A DNA stretch of 35,420 nucleotides from Caballeronia grimmiae (GCF_000698555.1 NZ_JFHE01000048.1:1-35420), one strand, 5' to 3'. Positions 25,509-33,841 are shown, counted from the first letter of the stretch. A program made the numbers and translations. Notes: a model not told the origin generated them from the letters alone.

Positions 25509-26216
25509 TCACCGCATGAGCGCCCACTCCACTTGCTCTACCCCTTCCACCGATGCCGCCTCGACGAGCGGCGGCGTGTCCGGCGCACCCGGCGCGCGGC
25601 GCCACCGGACTTCGAACCGCGCCTCCACCCGATCTCCCGTCGGGCCCGCCGATGCTCCGACCGCCGAGAGGTGGCAGCCGCACGCGCGCATCGACTGAAC
25701 CAGCGATTCCTTCGTGAAGCGTCCGCGTTCATAGACGATCTTCAGCTCCGCCTGCTGTTCGCGCGGTATCCGCATCTCGACGGTCTTCATGAACCACAGC
25801 ACCACGATGCCGAGCGCCAGCCCGATCGCCCCGAGCGCAAGCTGCCCGCCGCCGAAGCACAGGCCGACGACGGTCACGAACCACAGTGTCGCAGCCGTCG
25901 TCACGCCGACCACGAGCCCATCCTTGCGCAAAATCGCGCCCGCGCCGATGAAGCCGACGCCCGACAGTATCCCGAGCGGCAGGCGCATGACGTCCAGCTG
26001 GATCATCGACTGTGCGGTCTTGCCGGACTGCGCAAGCAGGGCATTGACCTGTAGCATCGCAAGACAGGCGGCGAGGCAAACGAGCAGCGTCGTTCGCAGG
26101 CCCGCCACCTTGCCGGATTCGCCGCGGTTCAATCCGATCAGGACGCCCGCCGCGATCGCAAGGGATATGCGGATGCAGACATCCGGCCATTCGAGGACGA
26201 GCGGCATCGGCGACAT
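25509..26216 (-). CDS. MgtC/SapB family inner-membrane protein
   Basis: 235 residues from the ATG at 26216, which has GGAG nine bases upstream. The frame is open to 26255. The N-terminal half has four to five membrane helices with the family motifs ISLAIAAGVLIGLNRGE, KVAGLRTTLLVCLAACLAM and GILSGVGFIGAGAILRK. The C-terminal cytoplasmic part (from about 145) resembles an ACT-like domain (AELKIVYERGRFTKESLVQS). MgtC proteins modulate F1F0-ATPase, magnesium and phosphate stress and survival in macrophages in pathogens. Roles in environmental species are less clear. The dihydroxyacetone kinase gene follows after 43 bases, perhaps by read-through. Confidence 0.9.
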   Translation of the reverse strand: MSPMPLVLEWPDVCIRISLAIAAGVLIGLNRGESGKVAGLRTTLLVCLAACLAMLQVNALLAQSGKTAQSMIQLDVMRLPLGILSGVGFIGAGAILRKDGLVVGVTTAATLWFVTVVGLCFGGGQLALGAIGLALGIVVLWFMKTVEMRIPREQQAELKIVYERGRFTKESLVQSMRACGCHLSAVGASAGPTGDRVEARFEVRWRRAPGAPDTPPLVEAASVEGVEQVEWALMR

Positions 26217-26250
26217 GAAGCGTTTCTCCGGGCTTCGACGCTCGTTGTCG

Positions 26251-26282
26251 AGCAAACGTCGAACCTGGGTCCGTTGCTTGCT
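26251..26282. promoter_or_regulatory. Back-to-back sigma-54-like elements in the mgtC / PCMT-fusion intergenic region
   Basis: GGGTCCGTTGCTTGCT (26267-26282, plus strand) and AGGTTCGACGTTTGCT (26251-26266, minus strand) directly abut and point away from each other. Each has TTGCT at -12 and GG at -24 with ten bases between, but weak -24 boxes. Start sites would lie 20-30 bases before the two divergent genes. The symmetry could instead reflect an operator. Confidence 0.3.
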
Positions 26283-26320
26283 GGCCCCAACAAACCTCCG
26301 TGTTCGCAGAAGGAGCCGCG

Positions 26321-28336
26321 ATGGACAGCATCGAGGCCGCGCGCAACCGCATGATCGAGCGTCAGCTCAAGCGGCGCGGCATCACCGACACGCGCGTGCT
26401 CGACTGCATGGCGAAGGTGCCGCGCCATGCGTTCGTCGATTCCGCGCTCGCCGAGTTCGCCTACGACGACGCCCCGCTGCCCATCGCCGCGAACCAGACC
26501 ATCTCGCAGCCGTACATCGTTGCGCTCATGCTCGAAGCCGCCGACTTGCAGCCGGGCGACCGCGTGCTCGACATCGGCACGGGCTCCGGCTACGCTGCGG
26601 CGGTGATGGCGTGCATCGGCGCGCATGTCGAATCGGTGGAGCGCCATCGCGAACTGGCCGATGCCGCCCGCGCCACACTCGATGCGCTCGGCATCGCGAA
26701 CGTCACCGTGCATCATGCGGACGGCACCGAAGGGCTGGCGCAGCATGCGCCGTTCGATGCGATCCTCGCCGCGGCCGGCGGTCCGTACGTGCCAGCGGCG
26801 TGGCGCGAGCAATTGCGCATCGGCGGACGGCTCGTGATGCCGGTCGGCGATGCGCGCGAGTCCCAGCGTCTCGTCAGGTTCGTGCGCGTGAACGAACACG
26901 ACTTCGAGCAGGACGACCTGGGCTCCGTGATGTTCGTCCCGCTCATCGGCACGGCCGGCTGGACAGACGAACCGGAGATTCGCCCCGCATCGCCATCGAT
27001 GCCGCGGCAGGCTGCATCCGCCGCTCCGACCGCCGCGCGTTCGCTGCCTGATCTGATTCGCGCGTCCGCCGTGCGCCTGCCCGCGCCGGCCGCGCCGGAT
27101 TTCGCCCGAGCCTTCGACCGTTTCGCGGACAAGCGCGTCGTGCTGCTCGGCGAGGCAAGCCACGGCACCGCCGAATTCTACGAGGCGCGCGCCGCCATCA
27201 CGCGACGGCTCATCGAAACGCACGGCTTTCGCTTCGTCGCGGTCGAAGCGGACTGGCCGGACGCGGCGATCATCGACGAACACGTGCGGCATCGGCCACG
27301 CGCCCGGCCCGATGCAAAGGCGTTCCAGCGCTTTCCGCAATGGATGTGGCGCAACGCCGAGTTCGGCGCGTTCGTCGCGTGGATGCGGGCGCACAACGCC
27401 GCGCTGCCCGCCGAGCGCCGCGCCGCGTTCTATGGCCTCGATCTCTACAGTCTCTCGGAATCGATCGGCGCCGTGCTCGCCTATCTCGACCGCGAGGACC
27501 CGGCGTCCGCGCGCATCGCCCGGGAGCGGTACGGCTGTCTCACGCCGTGGCAAAAGAACCCGGCGGTGTACGGGCGCGCCGCGTGGCAAGCGGGCTACGG
27601 CAAATGCGAGCAGGCGGTCATCGCCCAGTTGCGCGATCTGCTCGACAAGCGGCTCGCATCGCCCGCCGCCGATCCCGGCCTGCTCGATGCGACGCACAAC
27701 GCGCGGCTCGTGGCATCGGCGGAACAGTACTATCGCGCGATGTATAGCGGCTCGGCCGAAAGCTGGAACCTGCGCGACACCCACATGTTCGACACGCTGA
27801 CGAGCCTGCTCGACGCATGGGGCCCGGACGCGCGGGCCGTCGTGTGGGCGCACAACTCGCATCTCGGCGATGCCTCCGCCACCGAAATGGGCCGCGTGCG
27901 CGACGAACTGAACGTCGGGCAGCTGTGCCGCGAACGCTTTGGCGACGACGCCGCGCTGATCGGCTTCGGCACGCATACGGGGACGGTCGCGGCGGCATCC
28001 GACTGGGACGAGCCGATGCAGGTGATGAACGTGCGGCCATCGCGCGCCGACAGCTACGAGCAGCAGTTCCACCTGGCGGGCGTGAAGCGGTGCATGGTCG
28101 ATCTGCGTCGCGGCGTCGACAACGCGCTGCACGAGGCGCTCTCGAAAGAGCGGCTGGAGCGCTTCATCGGCGTAATTTATCGGCCGGACACGGAGCTATA
28201 CAGCCACTACGCACAAGCCGAGTTGCCGGCGCAATTCGACGCATTCGTGTGGTTCGACACGACGCGCGCCGTTCACGCGATGCCCGCGTCGCAGAAGTCG
28301 GCCGATGCGCCGGAGACCTTCCCGTTCGGCCTCTGA
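26321..28336 (+). CDS. Fusion of protein-L-isoaspartate O-methyltransferase and erythromycin-esterase-like domain
   Basis: 671 residues. The start at 26321 has AAGGAG upstream. Residues 1-212 are a complete PCMT: NQTISQPYIVALM (58-70), the SAM-binding VLDIGTGSGYAAAVMA (82-97) and ILAAAGGPYVPAAW. A proline/alanine-rich linker (about 218-243) leads to an erythromycin-esterase (EreA/EreB-like) domain with LLGEASHGTAEFYEAR (275-290, catalytic His281), EADWPDA (309-315), FYGLDLYSL and VVWAHNSHLGDAS. PCMT repairs damaged aspartyl residues. The esterase-like fold includes macrolide hydrolases, but most members have unknown substrates. A repair or stress function is more likely than resistance. The gene ends four bases before a convergent gene. 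Confidence 0.92.
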   Translation: MDSIEAARNRMIERQLKRRGITDTRVLDCMAKVPRHAFVDSALAEFAYDDAPLPIAANQTISQPYIVALMLEAADLQPGDRVLDIGTGSGYAAAVMACIGAHVESVERHRELADAARATLDALGIANVTVHHADGTEGLAQHAPFDAILAAAGGPYVPAAWREQLRIGGRLVMPVGDARESQRLVRFVRVNEHDFEQDDLGSVMFVPLIGTAGWTDEPEIRPASPSMPRQAASAAPTAARSLPDLIRASAVRLPAPAAPDFARAFDRFADKRVVLLGEASHGTAEFYEARAAITRRLIETHGFRFVAVEADWPDAAIIDEHVRHRPRARPDAKAFQRFPQWMWRNAEFGAFVAWMRAHNAALPAERRAAFYGLDLYSLSESIGAVLAYLDREDPASARIARERYGCLTPWQKNPAVYGRAAWQAGYGKCEQAVIAQLRDLLDKRLASPAADPGLLDATHNARLVASAEQYYRAMYSGSAESWNLRDTHMFDTLTSLLDAWGPDARAVVWAHNSHLGDASATEMGRVRDELNVGQLCRERFGDDAALIGFGTHTGTVAAASDWDEPMQVMNVRPSRADSYEQQFHLAGVKRCMVDLRRGVDNALHEALSKERLERFIGVIYRPDTELYSHYAQAELPAQFDAFVWFDTTRAVHAMPASQKSADAPETFPFGL

Positions 28337-28340
28337 GACG

Positions 28341-29474
28341 CTATCGGCGGCGGATCGCGTAGAGCGATGTCGGCAGCGCGATCGGGTTGTCGGGCTTGAA
28401 CCAGCTCATGTCCGGAATGCGCGAGTCCGTCACGTACACGGTGCCGTCCGGTCCCTGCGTGAAGGTGTCGGGCCAGCGCAGTTGCGGATCGCGCAGCAGG
28501 GTCCACAGCCGGTCGCCGTCCCGCACGCGCACCGCGTGATGCTCCACCGCCGAGATGTAAAGGCGGCCGCGCTCGTCGAAGAGCAGACCGTCGGCGGGAC
28601 CGTCGATGCCAACCGTCTCCACGCGCGACGACACTTGCTGCGGGCTGAGTTGCGCGTTCTGCAGTGCGTCGGTGGGAATGCGATAGAGCGTCTTGCCCTT
28701 GACCGCCTGCCAGTACAGATAGCGCCCGTCGGGCGTGAGCGCGATGCCATCGGACGAGAAGTTCACGCCGCGTCCATCGGTCTGACGCAACGGTTTGCCG
28801 TCCACTTTCACAGTGACGGTCTTGTCCACCTGAGTGCTCGGATCGCCGTCCAGCACGCGCCTCGCGACGCCCGTCGTCCGGTCGATCACGACGATCGCGC
28901 CACGCGCGCCCGAATCGGTCATATAGATGAAGCGGCCATCCGGGCTCAGGCGCAGATCGTTCAGGTAGCTGCCTTGCGGCGCGATGGTTTCGTCGAACGC
29001 GAAGACATGCGCAATCTGGTTCGTCCGCAGATCGATTTGCGCGAGCTTCGGCGCGCCCGGAACGATCAGCGATTGCGCCGGCGCGCCGGGATCGAGCACC
29101 CAGAGATTGCCTTCCTTGTCCGCGACGACCGATTGCACGCACACCCAATGATCCGCTGGCGACAGTTCATCGCGGCGGGCGTTGCGCCAGGCGTTCCATT
29201 CTGCATCCGGGAACGGGCGCAAGTCCCCGTTCGGGCCGAGTTCGGCGACCGAGACCGGCGCGTCCTCGGTCCAGCGCGGGAAGTTGACGAAGGTCCGGCC
29301 ATCGGGCGATACCGTCACGCCCGTGACCTGATGCTCGAAACGGGCGATCAGTTGCAGTTTCGCGCCGCCCATGCGCGCGTAGGCCGCTGTGTCGTTCGGC
29401 AGGGTCTGGGCGACACTCGCCTGCGTCAGCATGGCGAGGCTCATTGCGGCGAGACAGCGGTTCAGTCGGTGCAT
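28341..29474 (-). CDS. Secreted royal-jelly/yellow-family beta-propeller protein
   Basis: 377 residues. A clear Sec signal peptide (MHRLNRCLAAMSLAMLTQ, cleavage near ASVA-Q) sends it to the periplasm. Propeller-type strands follow: GVTVSPDGRTFVNFPRW, GNLWVLDPGAP, NDLRLSPDGRFIYMTDSGA, DGIALTPDGRYLYWQAV and TYVTDS-like repeats. The pattern and the WVLDPG / YLNDLR / YMTDSG motifs match the major-royal-jelly/yellow family, which is patchily found in bacteria and is sometimes labelled L-dopachrome tautomerase-related. The substrate is unknown. An SMP-30/gluconolactonase-like lactonase is the alternative. It follows the SDR gene by 31 bases with AGGA before the start, so they may be co-transcribed. 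Confidence 0.85.
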   Translation of the reverse strand: MHRLNRCLAAMSLAMLTQASVAQTLPNDTAAYARMGGAKLQLIARFEHQVTGVTVSPDGRTFVNFPRWTEDAPVSVAELGPNGDLRPFPDAEWNAWRNARRDELSPADHWVCVQSVVADKEGNLWVLDPGAPAQSLIVPGAPKLAQIDLRTNQIAHVFAFDETIAPQGSYLNDLRLSPDGRFIYMTDSGARGAIVVIDRTTGVARRVLDGDPSTQVDKTVTVKVDGKPLRQTDGRGVNFSSDGIALTPDGRYLYWQAVKGKTLYRIPTDALQNAQLSPQQVSSRVETVGIDGPADGLLFDERGRLYISAVEHHAVRVRDGDRLWTLLRDPQLRWPDTFTQGPDGTVYVTDSRIPDMSWFKPDNPIALPTSLYAIRRR

Positions 29475-29505
29475 GGCGAATCCTGATTGGATGAAAGCCG
29501 TTCGA

Positions 29506-30531
29506 TCAATAGGCGTCGCGCGAGATCCGCACAAAACGCCGCGCGGCCATCACGAGCATCACCGCAGCGACACCAGTCAGCGCCGCGCGTGCGCCGGCGG
29601 GTTGCAAGCGCGCGCTGGTATAAAGGCTCGTTTCGCGCACGCGGCCGTTGCGGCCCGAGCGTTCCCGCAGCGTGCCGGAGCCTTCGTAGAGCGCATCACC
29701 GCTGCTGCGCGGCTCGTCCTTTAGTTGGCTCTTGATGCCGAGCTTGCTTGCGATCGCATCGTAAAGACGCGGGGCGCGCTGACCGAAGCCGGCCATCATG
29801 CGCGACGCTCCGCCGACATAGATATCGCGTTCCGGATGCGTGGCCGCGTGAAGAATCGCCTTCGCGACGATGTCCGGCGCATACACCGGCGGCGGCAGCT
29901 TCGGCTCTTGCTCGAGGTAGTTCTTCGCATGTTCGACGAACATCGTGTCGATGCCCGCGGGCTTGATCAGCGTCACCGAGACGGGCGCGCCGTCGTCCTT
30001 CAGCTCGATGCGCAGAGAATCGGTGAAGCCCTTCACCGCATGTTTCGACGCCACGTACGGGCCTTGCAACGGCACGGCGACGTCCGACAGTTCGCTGCCC
30101 AGATTGACGAGCGCGCCGCCGCGTTCGCGCAGATGCTTCACGGCAATGCGCGATCCGTTCACGACGCCCCAGTAGTTCGTGTCGAACAGCTTGCGCTGGT
30201 CTTCGAGCGTGACGTCCACGCAGCGCCCGTAGATCGAGACGCCCGCGTTGTTGATCCAGGTATCGAAGCCGCCGAAGCGCTCGATGGTGGCGTCGGCGGC
30301 CGCCTGCAACTGACTTTCGTCGCCGACGTCCGCTGCCGTGTACGCGACGTCCGGGCCGCCGTCGTTCGACAATTCTTCCGCAAGCGATTTCAGCGCAGCC
30401 TCGTCGCGCGATATCAGCATGAGCCGCGCGCCGGCCTTCGCGGCGCGGCGAGCGGTGGCGAGTCCGATGCCGCTCGTGGCGCCAGTAAGTACGATGGTCT
30501 GTTCACGCAGGGGCTTGAGTCTGTTTCGCAT
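29506..30531 (-). CDS. Short-chain dehydrogenase/reductase with C-terminal extension
   Basis: 341 residues from the ATG at 30531. The Rossmann cofactor motif TGATSGIGLATARRAAKAGA is near the N-terminus, NNAGVSIYG follows, and the catalytic Ser and Tyr-x3-Lys lie in LGSELSDVAVPLQGPYVASKH. The residue after the second strand (ISRD) suggests NADP. Classical SDRs end near residue 250. Here about 90 extra residues include a Gly/Ser/Arg-rich linker (EGSGTLRERSGRNGR) and a hydrophobic C-terminal helix (GVAAVMLVMAARR) that could anchor it in the membrane. The substrate is unknown. It probably heads a two-gene transcript with the secreted propeller protein gene. Confidence 0.9.
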   Translation of the reverse strand: MRNRLKPLREQTIVLTGATSGIGLATARRAAKAGARLMLISRDEAALKSLAEELSNDGGPDVAYTAADVGDESQLQAAADATIERFGGFDTWINNAGVSIYGRCVDVTLEDQRKLFDTNYWGVVNGSRIAVKHLRERGGALVNLGSELSDVAVPLQGPYVASKHAVKGFTDSLRIELKDDGAPVSVTLIKPAGIDTMFVEHAKNYLEQEPKLPPPVYAPDIVAKAILHAATHPERDIYVGGASRMMAGFGQRAPRLYDAIASKLGIKSQLKDEPRSSGDALYEGSGTLRERSGRNGRVRETSLYTSARLQPAGARAALTGVAAVMLVMAARRFVRISRDAY

Positions 30532-30566
30532 GGCGGTTCCGAGGTAAGAGGGTTGTGCGAATCTCA

Positions 30567-30582
30567 AGCATCCCCCGTTCCT
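30567..30582 (-). promoter_or_regulatory. Sigma-54 promoter candidate before the SDR gene
   Basis: On the minus strand AGGAACGGGGGATGCT has GGAACG (one change from GGCACG), ATGCT (one change from TTGCT) and exact GG-N10-GC spacing. The start of transcription would be about 25 bases before the SDR ATG. Confidence 0.45.
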
Positions 30583-30605
30583 CGGCCCCCGGTTTGTTCA
30601 GTACT

Positions 30606-31019
30606 TCATGCGATCGCGTCGATTGCGCCCCACGTTATTTCGACATGCGCGGCAGCCGATGCCCGGCTTTTCGTCAGCGCGACGATTTCGCGCGTCGGCA
30701 CGCTGGTGATCAGCGTCGCGATCTGCACGGCGCTGAACCATTCGCACCGCGCGATCTCATTGCGCGGCACCGGCCTCGCATCCAGCGCGATGTCCGCGCT
30801 GAACACGTGATGATGCTTGTTCATGCCGCCGAAGAGGAACAGATACTTCAACTCGCCCACGACGAGGCCGGTCTCTTCCTCCAGTTCGCGGCGCGCCGCG
30901 TCCTCGGGCGACTCTTTCCTGCGTATCGTTCCACCGGGCAGCGCCCAGCGCGAACGCTTGCGTCCGACGAGCAATATTTTCCCGTCGCGGTGGCAAATGA
31001 TGGTGGCCCGTTCTCTCAT
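30606..31019 (-). CDS. NUDIX hydrolase
   Basis: 137 residues with a complete Nudix box. G, E, the REL-EE-G core and the hydrophobic residues are in place (GGTIRRKESPEDAARRELEE, then ETGLV). The N-terminus ERATIICHRDGKILLVGRKR is typical of small MutT-like pyrophosphohydrolases. Such enzymes clear oxidised or excess nucleoside-diphosphate derivatives. The substrate cannot be predicted. The ribosome binding site is weak. It lies between the SorC-type regulator gene upstream (same strand, 157 bases away) and the SDR gene downstream. Confidence 0.88.
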   Translation of the reverse strand: MRERATIICHRDGKILLVGRKRSRWALPGGTIRRKESPEDAARRELEEETGLVVGELKYLFLFGGMNKHHHVFSADIALDARPVPRNEIARCEWFSAVQIATLITSVPTREIVALTKSRASAAAHVEITWGAIDAIA

Positions 31020-31176
31020 CGTTTATGCAAGTCGTGCCGATGCGGCGTTTGTCATCGAGCATCCTCTAGCGAGCGCCGTGCCGCGCCGCTTCGGACAGTC
31101 GGGAAGCCGCGAAGCATTGCACATCGGCATGTCCGTTTTGCAACGATGTGCAAAGGCGATGGAGCGCGGCATGCGG

Positions 31177-32151
31177 CTACTTCTCTAGCAACGCACGCGC
31201 CGTCGGCTCGTCGATGATCAGCTCCTTGATGAAGCCGCCTCGCAGCGCGCCACGCAAGCCTTCGACCTTCCGCCGCCCCGACACCACGCACAACGTATGT
31301 TTCGCGCGGCGCAAAAGGCCCAGGTCCGGCCCGCTCGCCCGGCGATTGAGCGCAATATCCCGATACGTCCCGTCCGCGCGAAAGAACACGGTGGCGATAT
31401 CGCCGACGACCTCGTCCTTGCGCAGCGATTCCAGTTCGCTGTTCTCCAGGAAGCCGCCGCTATAGACATGGCTCGTCATGTGCGGCGACATCACGCCGAC
31501 GCTGCACAGCATGATGTCGGCGCGGCTTTGCAGATCGAGGATTTGCCGCACGCTGCGCTCGCGCCACAACGCACGCCTCGTTTCGGCATAGTCGAAAAAC
31601 GCGGGCACGTGGAACGGATGCGGCCGCGCGTCGAAGTTGACCGCGAAGCGCATGATGAGATTGCTGCTGAACGTGCTTGTCACGCCTTGAGCGTTGCCCG
31701 CGCCGTTCAGTTGCACGATGTCCACGTTCGCGGTGGATTTCGGTATCAGATGGTCCGATACCGCCGCCATCGTCGTGCCCCATGCCACGCCGACGACCAT
31801 GTTCGAATCGACCACGGTGTTCAGATAGCTCGCGGTGAACATCGCCACGCGGCGCAGCCATTCCGCCTCGCCGGCCGCTTCGGGCACCGGCACCACGCGC
31901 GCCGCGACGAGCCGGAATCGCTGCGTAAGTTCGAGTTCGACGCTTTTTGGCCGCTCGCTCGGATCGTTGATGCGAATTTCCACCAGCCCGTTCGCATGGG
32001 CGACGCCGAGTAGCCGCGACACCTTCGAGCGCGATAGCTTCATGTCCTGCGCGATCGCATCGGTCGTCATGTTCTGGTAGTAGTACATCTTCGCCACCTG
32101 CACGGCGGCGGCGAACTGGCTGGCTTCGTCCTTGAAGACAGGGGTGGGCAT
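31177..32151 (-). CDS. SorC/DeoR-type sugar-binding transcriptional regulator, likely regulator of glpD
   Basis: 324 residues from the ATG at 32151. Another in-frame ATG at 32184 would add 11 residues and lies closer to the predicted promoter. Residues about 10-60 form the SorC-type helix-turn-helix (AKMYYYQNMTTDAIAQDMKL, then SRSKVSRLLGVAHANGLVEI). The C-terminal sugar-phosphate-sensing domain has VVGVAWGTTMAAVSDHL, VDIVQLNGAGN, HVPAFFD, DIMLCSVGVMSPHM and DIATVFFRADG. It is divergent from glpD across a 35-bp dyad that overlaps both promoters. Glycerol genes are usually controlled by the DeoR-family GlpR, so use of a SorC-type protein is unusual. A polyol or glycerol-phosphate effector is inferred only from position. 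Confidence 0.88.
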   Translation of the reverse strand: MPTPVFKDEASQFAAAVQVAKMYYYQNMTTDAIAQDMKLSRSKVSRLLGVAHANGLVEIRINDPSERPKSVELELTQRFRLVAARVVPVPEAAGEAEWLRRVAMFTASYLNTVVDSNMVVGVAWGTTMAAVSDHLIPKSTANVDIVQLNGAGNAQGVTSTFSSNLIMRFAVNFDARPHPFHVPAFFDYAETRRALWRERSVRQILDLQSRADIMLCSVGVMSPHMTSHVYSGGFLENSELESLRKDEVVGDIATVFFRADGTYRDIALNRRASGPDLGLLRRAKHTLCVVSGRRKVEGLRGALRGGFIKELIIDEPTARALLEK

Positions 32152-32219
32152 GGGCGGCGCTCTGAATTCGCATCGATACGTCATTACATCACGCCGCCGA
32201 ACCGCTATATAGTGACGAT

Positions 32220-32254
32220 TGCACGAAATTGCAGACGCGTTGCAAAAACGTGCA
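32220..32254. promoter_or_regulatory. 35-bp double-dyad operator between SorC-type gene and glpD
   Basis: The layout is TGCACG-N4-TGCA-N7-TGCA-N4-CGTGCA. Both outer hexamers and both inner tetramers are perfectly symmetrical about one centre at 32237. The nested arms suit a tetramer, the known state of SorC-family regulators. The right arm holds the -35 box of glpD and the left arm a -35-like box of the regulator gene. Confidence 0.75.
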
Positions 32255-32268
32255 GTCGGGCCTATAAC
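32240..32268 (+). promoter_or_regulatory. Predicted sigma-70 promoter of glpD
   Basis: TTGCAA (32240-32245), a 17-bp spacer and TATAAC (32263-32268) lie 28 bases before the glpD ATG. The -35 box falls inside the right arm of the dyad, so a bound regulator would block it. On the other strand TATATA (32211-32206) with CTGCAA 17 bp upstream could serve the regulator gene. Confidence 0.55.
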
Positions 32269-32295
32269 GCAGTAACGGCGAATACGGGGGAAAGC

Positions 32296-33837
32296 ATGGC
32301 TGAGCGCGAGGCACGCGTCGATTGCGACGTTCTCGTGGTGGGCGGCGGGATCAACGGGGCGGGCATCGCGCGGGACCTGTCGGGGCGCGGCGTGCGCGTG
32401 ATGCTCGTCGAGCAGCACGATCTCGCGCAGCACACGTCATCCGCGAGTACCAAGCTCATTCACGGCGGGCTGCGGTATCTGGAATACGGCGAATTCGGCC
32501 TCGTCAGAAAGGCGCTGCAAGAGCGCGAAGTGCTGCTGTCCGTCGCGCCTCATCTGATCGCGCCGCTGCGGTTCGTCATGCCGCACGTGCCCGCGCTGCG
32601 CCCCGCGTGGATGATCCGCGCGGGCCTCTTTCTCTACGATCACTTGAGCCGCCGCGCCGTGCTCGAAGGTTCGCGCAGCGTGAATCTGCGCACGCATGTC
32701 GCGGGCGCGCCGCTCGTCGACTCCATCAGGCGCGGCTTCATCTATTCCGATGCCGCCGTCGACGACGCCCGCCTCGTCGTGCTCAACGCGCTCGGCGCGC
32801 ATGAACGCGGTGCGCAGATTGCGACGCGCACGCGCTTCGTTTCGGCGTCGCGCGGCGAGAACGAATGGCGCGTGCTGATCGCCGATGCGGCCGGGCACCA
32901 GCGCGAAGTCAGCGCCCGCGCGCTCGTCAATGCGGCGGGGCCGTGGGTCAACGCACTTGCCGCAGGAGAAACGAGCACGCGCGCGATGCGGCTGGTGAAG
33001 GGAAGCCATATCGTCACGCGCAAGCTGTTCGATCACGATCACGCGTACATTTTTCAGAACGACGACCGCCGCATCATCTTCGCGATTCCGTGGCAACGCC
33101 ACTACACGCTGATCGGCACGACAGATGTCGATTACAAAGGGCCGCTCGCGGACGTTCGCATCGCGCCAGAGGAGATCGACTATCTTTGCGCGGCGGTGAA
33201 TCGTTATTTTCGGAAGCCTGTTTCGGCGAGCGACGTGGTGTGGTCCTACGCGGGCGTGCGGCCCTTGCTGGCGGACGGTGCGGACGAGGCGGCATCGGCC
33301 ACGCGCGATTACGAACTTCAACTCGATACGGCCCGCGCGCCGTTGCTCACCATATTCGGCGGCAAGATCACGACGTATCGGCGGCTCGCGGAAGAAGCGG
33401 TCGAGCGACTCGCCGGACCGCTTGCGATCACCGCACCCGCATGGACGCATGCTGCGCCGCTTCCCGGCGGCGAGATGCTTCATGCCGACTTCCCGCAGTT
33501 CGTGCGCGGTCTCGGCGAGCGGTATCCGTTCTTGCCGCCCGAACTGGCGCAACGCTATGCGCGCGCGTACGGCACGCGCGCCGATGTCATGCTCGCGGGC
33601 ATCGAGTCGATGCCCGCGCTGGGCGCACCGCTGACACCGGGGCTTTACGAAGCAGAGGCGCGCTATCTCGTCGAGCACGAATGGGCGCTGACCGCGGACG
33701 ATATCCTGTGGCGTCGCACAAAGCTGGGACTCGAAGCGAGCGCCGAAGATATCGAGAGGCTCGAAGCATGGATATCCGCTCGCCGGCGCGGGCCGGGGCA
33801 ACTCGGCGACGCGCCGTGCGCCCCGCTTTCCGCGTGA
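32296..33837 (+). CDS. glpD: Aerobic glycerol-3-phosphate dehydrogenase GlpD
   Basis: 513 residues, normal for the family. The start at 32296 has a purine-rich GGGGGAAAG before it. The FAD-binding Rossmann motif is VLVVGGGINGAGIARDLSGR (12-31), followed by HTSSASTKLIHGGLRYLE, the classical GlpD signature. Further motifs are LVNAAGPWVN, GSHIVTRKLF, IFAIPWQRHYTLIGTTDVDY and GGKITTYRRLAEEAVERL. The C-terminal domain includes YLVEHEWALTADDILWRRTK. It oxidises glycerol 3-phosphate to dihydroxyacetone phosphate at the inner membrane and reduces ubiquinone. No glpK or glpF gene is next to it in this window. It ends four bases before a convergent small gene. Confidence 0.95.
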   Translation: MAEREARVDCDVLVVGGGINGAGIARDLSGRGVRVMLVEQHDLAQHTSSASTKLIHGGLRYLEYGEFGLVRKALQEREVLLSVAPHLIAPLRFVMPHVPALRPAWMIRAGLFLYDHLSRRAVLEGSRSVNLRTHVAGAPLVDSIRRGFIYSDAAVDDARLVVLNALGAHERGAQIATRTRFVSASRGENEWRVLIADAAGHQREVSARALVNAAGPWVNALAAGETSTRAMRLVKGSHIVTRKLFDHDHAYIFQNDDRRIIFAIPWQRHYTLIGTTDVDYKGPLADVRIAPEEIDYLCAAVNRYFRKPVSASDVVWSYAGVRPLLADGADEAASATRDYELQLDTARAPLLTIFGGKITTYRRLAEEAVERLAGPLAITAPAWTHAAPLPGGEMLHADFPQFVRGLGERYPFLPPELAQRYARAYGTRADVMLAGIESMPALGAPLTPGLYEAEARYLVEHEWALTADDILWRRTKLGLEASAEDIERLEAWISARRRGPGQLGDAPCAPLSA

Positions 33838-33841
33838 GCGT

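Noticed and set aside
26138..28132. A 664-codon minus-strand frame opposite the PCMT fusion gene
   Set aside because: It is a shadow of a well-supported gene and has no recognisable motif or ribosome binding site.
26321..28336. Macrolide resistance gene (because of the esterase-like domain)
   Set aside because: The domain family is broad and mostly not linked to resistance. The fusion to a repair methyltransferase argues for another role.
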